Positions 56,887 through 64,000 of a stretch of 64,000 nucleotides of DNA are shown one piece after another. The translations under genes were made by a program, and so were the position numbers. Under the pieces are notes generated by a model. That model was not told where the DNA came from and searched no databases. It saw only the letters and a program-made list of their open reading frames with translations. Numbering within the stretch: the stretch's first letter is position 1; every line of letters starts with the position of its first letter. The stretch is from Paludibacter jiangxiensis (GTDB lineage: Bacteria; Bacteroidota; Bacteroidia; Bacteroidales; Paludibacteraceae): assembly GCF_001618385.1 (NCBI RefSeq), contig NZ_BDCR01000001.1, positions 248,001-312,000 of the forward strand. The letters run 5' to 3'.

Positions 56887-58458
56887 TCACTTTCCCTGTT
56901 TGTCGAGATTATCCATCACCCATTTTAACTCAGGATCTGTGCTTTTTAATCGGTCATCGAGTGTCGGAACAACCGGTACATCAGGCATAACACCTCTGCC
57001 ATCAGGATTAAATACATAAGGAGTCACAACCTCAAGAAGCCCGAACGACATTTTCAGTTTGCTTCCGGGAAGTGTAAACGAAGGCATTTGACCGGCAACA
57101 CAACCATTATAAGCTCCTCCGGTTTCCTCGCCAACAAATATAGCCCGGCCGGAACCTTTCAGATTGGCAGAGATAATAGATGATGCCGAAAAACTACATC
57201 CGTTAATCAGCACGTATACTTTTCCCTTGAAACGATTTGCTTTAGGATGTTTCTGCCAAATAGGAGGATAGTAAAAATAGTAGCGACCATCCGCTTTTTT
57301 ATGCGTTATAAGTGTAGTAAACGTGTTATAAACCAGCCAACCGGGAGTTCCAAGAACGCGCAGCGCAAATTGCGATGGAGAGGAAGCATTGAAATAGTCG
57401 TCATGCCACAAACTGGTTTTTGAGGTAACCACCGCAGGTTTCACGAAACGGAAGTTATTTTCAGCCAGATATGAATACAGACATTGAATATCAGAAAGGT
57501 CTCCGCCTGTATTATCACGCAAATCCAACACCAGTGCACGAGTCTGAACCGAATCAATCTTTCGGAAATTATCAGCATAAAAACGCTTGTACTTTCCTTT
57601 CACAAAATCCTTCACAGTAAGCACGGCAACACTACTATCCTGTCCCATAAAACGCAGGTTCTTACTGAACTCTCCGGTCAACGCATCATATCCCTGCACC
57701 TTTTTCTGATGTTCAAACACTCTCTTTTTCTGCTTTTCCGCATCAGAAGGCGAAGACAAAGGCTTCTCCTGCTTTTTCTTCTGCCGCTCCGGAGGCTTGA
57801 GCCACACAGACCGAACAACACCACCATTACTCACCTTGCAAAGCACACTATCTCTCACTCCTGTTTCGTAATAAAAGTATGATGCAAATTTCTTATTAAA
57901 AAGGCGATCGTGAAAAGTCGTATTAAAACCGTCGGAGGCAAATGTAGGTGCATATTTAGCAAACAGCTGCTGCGGAGTAATACTGTCGAGCGACAAGATT
58001 TCGGACCCTGGCTTCAAAGTCGAATCGGAAGCTGTTGTTTTCAATAAATAAAGCCGGTGATCCACCCATCCCAGATGCAGTTTCATTACCGGAGAAGCAC
58101 CGTTTTTCCGCGCTTTGACCATCTCTTGTTTCGTTAAACGCCGTGTCAAAGGAAAAATTCGTGTATGTCCCTGACGAACGGATGCAACCACAGGGCTTAT
58201 CCGAAAAAAGAATTCATTGCTGGTCATCGGCGACGCGATGGAAGTTTTCAGACTATCGAATTTACGATCCAGCTCCTGCTTACTTATATATCTGTATAAT
58301 GACGGGTGAAGTTTTTCCAGCTTGTGATGCACAAAATCGACGTCCGACCTCAACGCTTTCACACTTTTAGGCGTACGAAGCTGCCTATTAAAAGTTTCGA
58401 CCGACACACAACCACACATCACAACAATAAAAGAAAGCAAAACAACCCCAATTCTCAT
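56887..58458 (-). CDS. S41 family (C-terminal processing-type) peptidase, lipoprotein
   Basis: 523 residues with a lipoprotein-like signal (VVMCGC). After a helical N-terminal domain and a PDZ-like part (about 120-240), the S41 core shows ALVLDLRDNTGGDLSDIQ and the catalytic Ser region INGCSFSASSIISANLKG, followed by VGEETGGAYNG. A Lys/Gln-rich insert at about 222-250 (KKKQEKP...KKRVFEHQKK) is unusual. It degrades or processes periplasmic proteins. It lies 23 bases after the lamin-tail gene, probably co-transcribed. Confidence 0.9.
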   Translation of the reverse strand: MRIGVVLLSFIVVMCGCVSVETFNRQLRTPKSVKALRSDVDFVHHKLEKLHPSLYRYISKQELDRKFDSLKTSIASPMTSNEFFFRISPVVASVRQGHTRIFPLTRRLTKQEMVKARKNGASPVMKLHLGWVDHRLYLLKTTASDSTLKPGSEILSLDSITPQQLFAKYAPTFASDGFNTTFHDRLFNKKFASYFYYETGVRDSVLCKVSNGGVVRSVWLKPPERQKKKQEKPLSSPSDAEKQKKRVFEHQKKVQGYDALTGEFSKNLRFMGQDSSVAVLTVKDFVKGKYKRFYADNFRKIDSVQTRALVLDLRDNTGGDLSDIQCLYSYLAENNFRFVKPAVVTSKTSLWHDDYFNASSPSQFALRVLGTPGWLVYNTFTTLITHKKADGRYYFYYPPIWQKHPKANRFKGKVYVLINGCSFSASSIISANLKGSGRAIFVGEETGGAYNGCVAGQMPSFTLPGSKLKMSFGLLEVVTPYVFNPDGRGVMPDVPVVPTLDDRLKSTDPELKWVMDNLDKQGK

Positions 58459-58481
58459 CCCCTAAATTCCTATAAGTTTAT

Positions 58482-61058
58482 TTATTTTACGGCAACAACA
58501 CAGACAATCTTTGCCTTTTGCCGCTTACCTTTGAGAGGCAAAACCGCATCTACATATACAACATAAACGCCGGCATTGGCAAGTTTACCTGCATCCGTCA
58601 ATCCATTCCAAACCAGAACACCTTCACCTCCCAGCAATGCATTGTTGGCAATCTGCCTCACCCGGCGACCCATGGCATCGTAAATCGTCACCGTGGCAGA
58701 ATAGCCGTTATCCGGCATTTTATATCGTAGCAAAAGCATATCCTCCAGACCATCATTATCCGGCGTAAAGGACTCATTATCGAGCCAAAAATACTTTACC
58801 ACAGTTGCACTGTCTGACATTTGCCGAAACTGTGAGTTCTTGTAACCAGGCGTAGCATATCCGGCATCAGAAGCGCAGGAGTGCCAATTATCCGGATTAT
58901 TACTCGCCCAATCGTGATTTACCCGTTCAAACGACACTCCGGCAGGATCTTTAATCGTCACATCGTGCCGTTTTTCATCGTAACTCACAGAGTCAATCAC
59001 AGCGCCTGCACGATTGACCAGCATCACATTGCCCGACACATTAGGCAACGACACAAAATTACTCATTTCGTTCCACTTGCTCTCTGTTTTACAATCATAA
59101 AAATCATTCACTCCTTTTTGTGAATCCGTTAATATCAAATAATCTCCCGGCAAGATTTGCCGCCCCTGAGGCGCAATTGGAGAACCGACATCCAGTCTAC
59201 CGTCTGACTTGATCCGGTTTAGCCAGAGATTTTTCAATTCTATAACTTTTTGCGAACGATTGTACAACTCAACAAAAGTGACACCTCCGCTTTTAGGGTG
59301 AGACAACACTTCATTAATCACCAAATCATTATATTCGCAACTATCCGGCACTCCAAACATTATCTTTTCGTCCAGAAGATTTTGATTTACATCTCTTAGG
59401 TGGCTCAACTGCAACTGATATAAAGAACCGGTTTTGGCAGCTGGCGATAACGCCAACCGCACCCATTTGCCCTGAGGAAAATCTGCCTTGGCCGACTTCA
59501 TCTCTAAGCCACTCCCCAAAACATAATGAGACAACACCGACAAATCGGACAACAACATTGATTTATTAAAAACAACAAGCAATGTATCGGGCACAATGTA
59601 AGAAACCGCCACCACATGCGGATCAACATTATCTTTTACAATGGCAACCGAAGAATTCTTTCGTCCGGGAGTACCTCCTGAAGCATCCGATGATGCAACC
59701 CAGTTGAATGATGCCCCACTCATATTTTCACTGTCCATACACTCAATAGACCAGCCGCCAGAGGCTTTGAAATCACTTTTATACCAACTACCGCTATAAT
59801 TCACGAACGAGATCAGAGAATCTTTTTCATTGGTAAGGTAGAGTAATTGCCCCGTGGCCGAAAGTGATGGGAAGCTGCTCATTGTGGCCGTAGCGCCATA
59901 GGACGACATGACCGGCACAGACGCGGAAGCGCACAATAAAAGGTAACCGTTTGCCGGAATTTTACCTCCGGAAATTTTATACGGCTTATCGCCATAATAG
60001 AGTTTCCAGCCTGAAAGATCGACCGGAAAAGCCTTTCTATTGTAGAGTTCTATATATTCCGCTTCAGGCAATCCTACTTTCGGAGAAGGATCGCACATAA
60101 TCTCATTAAAAACAATGTCGCCAAACGTGGTAGGGAAAAGGCCGAATGACAACTCGCTTTTTGGAAGGAAATTGCCGGCAACATCCACGATTTTATCCAG
60201 AGTTACCGCGAAGGTTTGATAACGAGGAATCGGTTTATCGAACAGAAAAGTAAGCGTATCGCCCGAAAAGCACTGAGCATAGCTTCCCAATGACGCAGGA
60301 ACAGTAACAGCGGCACCTGACAACGATACAGGCTCTGAAAACACCACCTTCAATTTTCGATCTCCCACAAGCTGATACGACACAATAGAAGGCGGCACAG
60401 TATCAAGCACAGCAGAACCGGTCACAGCAAAATCATCAAACACAAACTTCTGACTGTTCGTTGAGGAGTATTTACAGTAGATTCCGGAGAAGCTGCTTTT
60501 ATCAAACGCTGCATCATGCGCAGTCCCTTCAAGCACAAACACGCTTTCCGATGGCAATTTCGAATAGAGAGCCCAGTTACCGGCGGCATCACGCGTCACC
60601 CGGATCGTAATTTCGGTCACACTCCCGGAAGTCGGAAGTCGCTTGCTAACCCCGGCCACCAGCTTCGTTTTTGTCGTCCCCGACTGCCTGTACAATGCCA
60701 CTTCTTTATTGGTGCTGCCAACCATCACATAATAACCGTTTAAAGCTTTGGACAGATCACTGCTATTAGCGACCAAATAATAATTCACATAATTACCACT
60801 TGTCAGCAACAATCCTGCTTTCATGTAGAATTGCCATGAAGCATTATAGATTGCACCCGACGAGGTAGACAAATAAGCTGATGAACTTGCCGCAGGAGCC
60901 TTCAACTGAAGTTGTTGAGAAGAAGACACCACAAATTTATCTGCTGTACCGATCCATGATGGATTAGAAGCAAATTCCCCGTCCGAAAAATCATCTTTAT
61001 ATTGTCCGAACGAATAAACCGTAAGCCAGAGAAGTGAAAAAGTAATAATCTTTCGCAT
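58482..61058 (-). CDS. Lamin-tail-domain surface protein
   Basis: 858 residues with a signal peptide (1-18, ending SFGQ). In order: a concanavalin-like beta domain (20-215), an Ig-like stretch (about 225-310), a first lamin-tail domain (about 315-470, FGDIVFNEIMCDPSPKVGLPEAEYIELYNR), another Ig-like stretch, a second lamin-tail domain (about 575-740, VINEVLSHPKSGGVTFVELYNR), and a C-terminal FlgD-like domain (about 760-858, TVTIYDAMGRRVRQIAN). The tail resembles gliding/T9SS type B C-termini, so surface export is likely. First gene of a three-gene operon with the S41 peptidase and the exonuclease. Confidence 0.85.
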   Translation of the reverse strand: MRKIITFSLLWLTVYSFGQYKDDFSDGEFASNPSWIGTADKFVVSSSQQLQLKAPAASSSAYLSTSSGAIYNASWQFYMKAGLLLTSGNYVNYYLVANSSDLSKALNGYYVMVGSTNKEVALYRQSGTTKTKLVAGVSKRLPTSGSVTEITIRVTRDAAGNWALYSKLPSESVFVLEGTAHDAAFDKSSFSGIYCKYSSTNSQKFVFDDFAVTGSAVLDTVPPSIVSYQLVGDRKLKVVFSEPVSLSGAAVTVPASLGSYAQCFSGDTLTFLFDKPIPRYQTFAVTLDKIVDVAGNFLPKSELSFGLFPTTFGDIVFNEIMCDPSPKVGLPEAEYIELYNRKAFPVDLSGWKLYYGDKPYKISGGKIPANGYLLLCASASVPVMSSYGATATMSSFPSLSATGQLLYLTNEKDSLISFVNYSGSWYKSDFKASGGWSIECMDSENMSGASFNWVASSDASGGTPGRKNSSVAIVKDNVDPHVVAVSYIVPDTLLVVFNKSMLLSDLSVLSHYVLGSGLEMKSAKADFPQGKWVRLALSPAAKTGSLYQLQLSHLRDVNQNLLDEKIMFGVPDSCEYNDLVINEVLSHPKSGGVTFVELYNRSQKVIELKNLWLNRIKSDGRLDVGSPIAPQGRQILPGDYLILTDSQKGVNDFYDCKTESKWNEMSNFVSLPNVSGNVMLVNRAGAVIDSVSYDEKRHDVTIKDPAGVSFERVNHDWASNNPDNWHSCASDAGYATPGYKNSQFRQMSDSATVVKYFWLDNESFTPDNDGLEDMLLLRYKMPDNGYSATVTIYDAMGRRVRQIANNALLGGEGVLVWNGLTDAGKLANAGVYVVYVDAVLPLKGKRQKAKIVCVVAVK

Positions 61059-61086
61059 AAAACAGTGTTATTTGAGTAAAATAGAG

Positions 61087-61094
61087 TAATTTTG
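61087..61094 (+). promoter_or_regulatory. -7 box of asd
   Basis: TAATTTTG, giving a leader of about 80 A/T-rich bases; the -33 box is weak. Confidence 0.4.
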
Positions 61095-61181
61095 CACAGA
61101 ATTTCGGGTAGTGTGAAAAACTAAATAAAACCGGAATAAAAGTACAAACATTTTTTTAATTTTTCAATTTTTAGAAGAAAA

Positions 61182-62192
61182 ATGAAAGTAGCAATTGTCG
61201 GCACAAGCGGCGCCGTAGGACAAGAATTCCTGAAAGTGCTTGCTGAGAGAGATTTTCCGATGGACGAACTACTACTGTTCGGCTCATCGCGCAGTGCAGG
61301 AACCTCTTACACCTTTAAGGGTAAACAGATCGTCGTCAAAGAGCTTAAACACAATGACGACTTCAAGGGTGTAGATGTTGCTTTCGTATCTGCCGGTGCA
61401 GGAATCTCCAAGGATTATGCCGAAACCATCACCAAATTTGGAGCTGTGATGATTGACAATTCAAGTGCTTTCCGTATGGACAATGATGTACCATTGGTAG
61501 TTCCCGAAGTGAACGCCGCCGATGCGAAAGTCCGTCCGAGAGGCATTATTGCCAATCCGAACTGTACAACCATCCAGATGGTTGTCGCGTTGAAACCCCT
61601 CAACGACATCTCCAAAATAAAACGGGTGCACGTAGCTACTTATCAGGCTGCAAGCGGCGCAGGTGCTGCTGCCATGGATGAACTTCTCCAACAATACAAA
61701 GAAGCTCTCAATGGCGATCCTGTGACTGTAAAGAAATTTGTACATCAGTTGGCATTCAACATGATTCCTCAGGTAGACGTATTCACCGATAACGGCTACA
61801 CAAAAGAGGAAATGAAAATGTATAACGAAACCCGCAAGATCATGCACACCGACGCTGAAGTAAGCGCCACATGTGTTCGCGTACCTTCTTTAAGAGCCCA
61901 CTCAGAAGCTGTTTGGGTTGAAACCGAAAAACCGGTTTCAGTAGAAGAAGCCCGAAATGCATGGTCAAATGCAGATGGTGTTATTCTTCAGGACAATCCT
62001 GCAGAAAAAGAATACCCGATGCCATTGTTTATCGCAGGTAAAGATCCTGTTTATGTGGGACGTATCCGCAAAGACCTCTCCAACGAAAAAGGACTCACTT
62101 TTTGGTGTGTCAGCGACCAAATTAAAAAGGGAGCGGCTCTTAACGCTGTACAAATAGCAGAATATCTGATAAAAGAGGGCGATTTGAAATAA
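61182..62192 (+). CDS. asd: Aspartate-semialdehyde dehydrogenase
   Basis: 336 residues. NADP-binding [14 protein letters not shown] lies at the start, catalytic Cys128 in NPNCTTIQM, and the substrate loop in [12 protein letters not shown]. It reduces aspartyl phosphate to the semialdehyde, the branch point to lysine/DAP, threonine and methionine. With dapF and dapL, three genes of the DAP route are in the window, although not in one operon. Confidence 0.96.
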   Translation: MKVAIVGTSGAVGQEFLKVLAERDFPMDELLLFGSSRSAGTSYTFKGKQIVVKELKHNDDFKGVDVAFVSAGAGISKDYAETITKFGAVMIDNSSAFRMDNDVPLVVPEVNAADAKVRPRGIIANPNCTTIQMVVALKPLNDISKIKRVHVATYQAASGAGAAAMDELLQQYKEALNGDPVTVKKFVHQLAFNMIPQVDVFTDNGYTKEEMKMYNETRKIMHTDAEVSATCVRVPSLRAHSEAVWVETEKPVSVEEARNAWSNADGVILQDNPAEKEYPMPLFIAGKDPVYVGRIRKDLSNEKGLTFWCVSDQIKKGAALNAVQIAEYLIKEGDLK

Positions 62193-62216
62193 AATCAACT
62201 TTACATCTATACTCAT

Positions 62217-62252
62217 AACGCCGTCTGCGAACAGACGGCGTTGTTTGTTTTT
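62217..62252 (+). terminator. Terminator after asd
   Basis: AACGCCGTCTG / CAGACGGCGTT around CGAA, then TTTGTTTTT. Confidence 0.9.
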
Positions 62253-62288
62253 AAAATACAAAATACATGCAGGTTAAAATTTGATTCG

Positions 62289-62318
62289 TATCTTTGCAGC
62301 CGAAGCCGGCTCCGGCTT
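62289..62318 (+). promoter_or_regulatory. queC promoter and leader hairpin
   Basis: -7 box TATCTTTG at 62289-62296; then, at the expected transcript start, AAGCCG (62303-62308) pairs with CGGCTT (62313-62318) around GCTC. No preQ1 riboswitch sequence could be recognised. Confidence 0.5.
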
Positions 62319-62362
62319 ATTTTCATCGACCCTTCATCTTTTACCGCAATATTTTATTTACA

Positions 62363-63004
62363 ATGAACGCATTAATCGTATATTCAGGAGGGTTGGACAG
62401 CTCCACACTTCTACACCAATACAAAGACGACATCCGTTTGGCAGTATCGTTTCACTACGGATCGAAACACAACGATCGTGAGATTTCATATGCCCGACAA
62501 AACTGCGAGGAACTGGGGATTCGCCATATTGTGATCAACCTTGGCTTTATGAATGAATACTTTAGAAGCGACCTCCTACAAAGCGGCGGCGACATTCCCG
62601 AAGGGCATTATGAAGCCGACAATATGCGAAAGACAATAGTTCCCTTTAGAAACGGCATCATGTTGAGCATCGCCGTGGGATTGGCCGAAAGCAACGATCT
62701 TGACGCCGTGCTAATAGGCAATCACTTTGGAGATCATGCCATCTACCCCGACTGCCGCCGCTCATTTATCGATGCTTTCACAGCCGCAGCGAAAGCCGGC
62801 ACAGAAGTTGGCATTCAGATTCTTTCTCCGTATTGCGATATCAGCAAAAGAGAAATCGCACTTATCGGACAAGAGCTGGGAATCGACTACAACAAAACCT
62901 ATTCCTGTTATAAAGGAGGCGAAAAACATTGCGGCAAATGCGGCACCTGTGTCGAACGTAAGGAAGCACTGGAAGGTTTTGATCCTACCGAATACGAAGC
63001 ATAA
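62363..63004 (+). CDS. queC: 7-cyano-7-deazaguanine synthase
   Basis: 213 residues from ATG 62363. The longer frame from 62294 would overlap the promoter. The PP-loop YSGGLDSSTLL lies at the start, and zinc ligands in CYKGGEKHCGKCGTCVERKEAL near the end. It makes preQ0, the precursor of queuosine in tRNA, from carboxydeazaguanine with ATP and ammonia. A TSUP gene follows after 11 bases, though the two functions are unrelated. Confidence 0.96.
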   Translation: MNALIVYSGGLDSSTLLHQYKDDIRLAVSFHYGSKHNDREISYARQNCEELGIRHIVINLGFMNEYFRSDLLQSGGDIPEGHYEADNMRKTIVPFRNGIMLSIAVGLAESNDLDAVLIGNHFGDHAIYPDCRRSFIDAFTAAAKAGTEVGIQILSPYCDISKREIALIGQELGIDYNKTYSCYKGGEKHCGKCGTCVERKEALEGFDPTEYEA

Positions 63005-63015
63005 ACCACAAAATA

Positions 63016-63786
63016 ATGGAAATAGGATTTATAATTTTAGGCATAGCTGCCGGAATATTATCCGGATTATTCGGCATTGGAGGCGGAATGGTAATGGTTC
63101 CTTCGCTGATAGCGATTTTCGGGTTGCCCATCCTCGATGCCAATGCAACATCTTTAGCGGCTATGCTACTACCGGTAGGTATTTTAGGAGTAATAACCTA
63201 TTACAAAGCCGGATATATAAACATACGGAATTCTTTATGGATTTCCGGCGGTCTGGTTATCGGGTCTTACTTTGGAGCCGAATGCGCAGTTCTTGCCAAA
63301 GAATCAATCCTGGCAAAATGTTACGCAGCGCTGCTATTTTACATTGCCTTCAGCTACCTCGACATTCCGGCATATTTCAAGAAAGACAAAACTCCACTAC
63401 CGCCATCCAACCCCTCAAAACATCTCAATTTGTGGGGCTTGATAGCAGTGGGCATAGCCGCCGGAATCATTGCCGGTCTTTTTGGTAAAGGCGGAGGCAT
63501 TATCATCGTTCCTGCCATGGTAAAATTCTTCAAGTACGACGCTAAAGCAGCTGCCGCCACTTCACTGGCTGCCTTACAGCTACCAGTTGGACTACCCAGC
63601 GTGATGGTATATGCCGAAAACGGACACTTAAACCTTCTTAATGCAGGACTAATTGCCGTTGGTATTGTTTTCGGCGCCTTTGTCGGCACCAAACTTGCCG
63701 TGAAAATGCCAAGCAAAATGTTCAAAAAAGTATATGCTGCCTTCTTACTGCTGGTGGCATTCTACATGGCTTTCAAATACGCATAA
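63016..63786 (+). CDS. TSUP family permease (TauE/SafE-like)
   Basis: 256 residues with about eight membrane segments in two homologous halves. Each half has the glycine-rich family motif: LSGLFGIGGGMVMVPSL near residue 15 and IAGLFGKGGGIIIVPAMV near 155. The family moves sulfite, sulfonates or thiosulfate-like anions across the inner membrane; the substrate here is unknown. Located 11 bases after queC and probably in the same unit. Confidence 0.92.
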   Translation: MEIGFIILGIAAGILSGLFGIGGGMVMVPSLIAIFGLPILDANATSLAAMLLPVGILGVITYYKAGYINIRNSLWISGGLVIGSYFGAECAVLAKESILAKCYAALLFYIAFSYLDIPAYFKKDKTPLPPSNPSKHLNLWGLIAVGIAAGIIAGLFGKGGGIIIVPAMVKFFKYDAKAAAATSLAALQLPVGLPSVMVYAENGHLNLLNAGLIAVGIVFGAFVGTKLAVKMPSKMFKKVYAAFLLLVAFYMAFKYA

Positions 63787-63822
63787 AAAAAGCCTTTGCT
63801 CTTTCCGAACAAAGGCTTTGAT
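63787..63822. terminator. Bidirectional terminator between the TSUP and tyrS genes
   Basis: AAAGCCTTTG / CAAAGGCTTT (63789-63798, 63810-63819) with A-rich left flank, suited to ending tyrS on the minus strand as well. Confidence 0.8.
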
Positions 63823-63839
63823 AAATATCAGGGGAAGAA

Positions 63840-64000
63840 TTACTTTGCTGTAAGCAGAAAGTAGTTCTTCTTTCCTTTTTGCACCAACAGATAACGACCG
63901 TTCAATAACTGATCGGCAGTCACGACAGCGTCCGGCTGATCCAATTTTTCTTTATTAATAGCAACTCCGCCACCCTGAGTCATTTTGCGCATTTCACCTT
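63840..64000 (-). CDS. tyrS: Tyrosyl-tRNA synthetase, C-terminal end (cut by window edge)
   Basis: The minus-strand frame is open from the window edge to a stop at 63840-63842. The last 53 residues are visible, with [18 protein letters not shown] and ending [17 protein letters not shown]. This is the S4-like RNA-binding tail of bacterial tyrosyl-tRNA synthetase, where VRxLxxxGGVxxN is typical. The catalytic part lies outside the window. Confidence 0.85.
   Translation of the reverse strand, partial: GEMRKMTQGGGVAINKEKLDQPDAVVTADQLLNGRYLLVQKGKKNYFLLTAK

Noticed and set aside
62297-62362. preQ1 riboswitch before queC
   Set aside because: Neither the C-rich loop nor the A-rich tail of preQ1 aptamers can be found in this short leader; only a simple hairpin is present.

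Overview
The window comes from a member of the Bacteroidota, most likely the order Bacteroidales. Several things point there. Genes lack Shine-Dalgarno sequences and are preceded by the phylum's own promoter (-33 TTTG, -7 TAnnTTTG; many TATATTTG or TATCTTTG copies). Type IX secretion (T9SS) parts and cargo are present: PorX, a PorD-like DUF4835 protein and a large adhesin with a type A sorting domain. Lineage-typical families also occur: an OstA-like protein, a BspA-type leucine-rich-repeat protein, DUF6242, DUF6249, the long PurF-like amidotransferase and LL-diaminopimelate aminotransferase. A quinol-type nitric oxide reductase suggests exposure to NO. The genus is not resolved; Paludibacter-like relatives are only a guess.

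Layout. 1-9.6 kb: end of a DUF4292 lipoprotein gene, an EnvC-like LytM protein, a SpoU methyltransferase, porX, two parvulin-type periplasmic isomerases and an OstA-like protein, i.e. an envelope biogenesis block. 9.6-15.5 kb: purN, then acpP-fabF-rnc, a metallo-hydrolase and typA. 15.6-21.3 kb: the most unusual part, with three paralogous mini [2Fe-2S] (BFD-like) proteins around a nitric oxide reductase, and between them an ECF sigma factor whose target promoters can be read from the DNA. 21.3-30.3 kb: eIF1-like and NTF2-like proteins, a beta-barrel protein, a 1,883-residue T9SS adhesin, a broken relative of it, and a non-coding stretch. 30.3-44 kb: Nudix hydrolase, GH95 fucosidase, PurF-like enzyme, dapF, dapL, a radical SAM protein, a PpiD-like isomerase, a DUF6242 lipoprotein, aroA. 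44-52 kb: gyrB, sufE and sufS on the minus strand, then DUF4835, recN, a mini T9SS-tail protein and YceI. 52-64 kb: DUF1015, rplU-rpmA, serS, an apparent orphan small RNA unit, a minus-strand operon (lamin-tail protein, S41 peptidase, exonuclease), asd, queC, a TSUP permease and the end of tyrS.

Most of this is housekeeping chromosome. The best candidate for something undescribed is 15.6-21.3 kb. An ECF sigma gene and its divergent neighbours share three copies of TGTAAC-N16-CGTC: one runs into the sigma gene, one into a DUF6249 membrane protein, and one into an otherwise unannotated 19-residue hydrophobic peptide. Beside it, three separately promoted BFD-like proteins bracket the NO reductase, which suggests iron-sulfur electron donors or sensors dedicated to NO metabolism. 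No tRNA, rRNA, CRISPR array, prophage or intact insertion sequence was seen.
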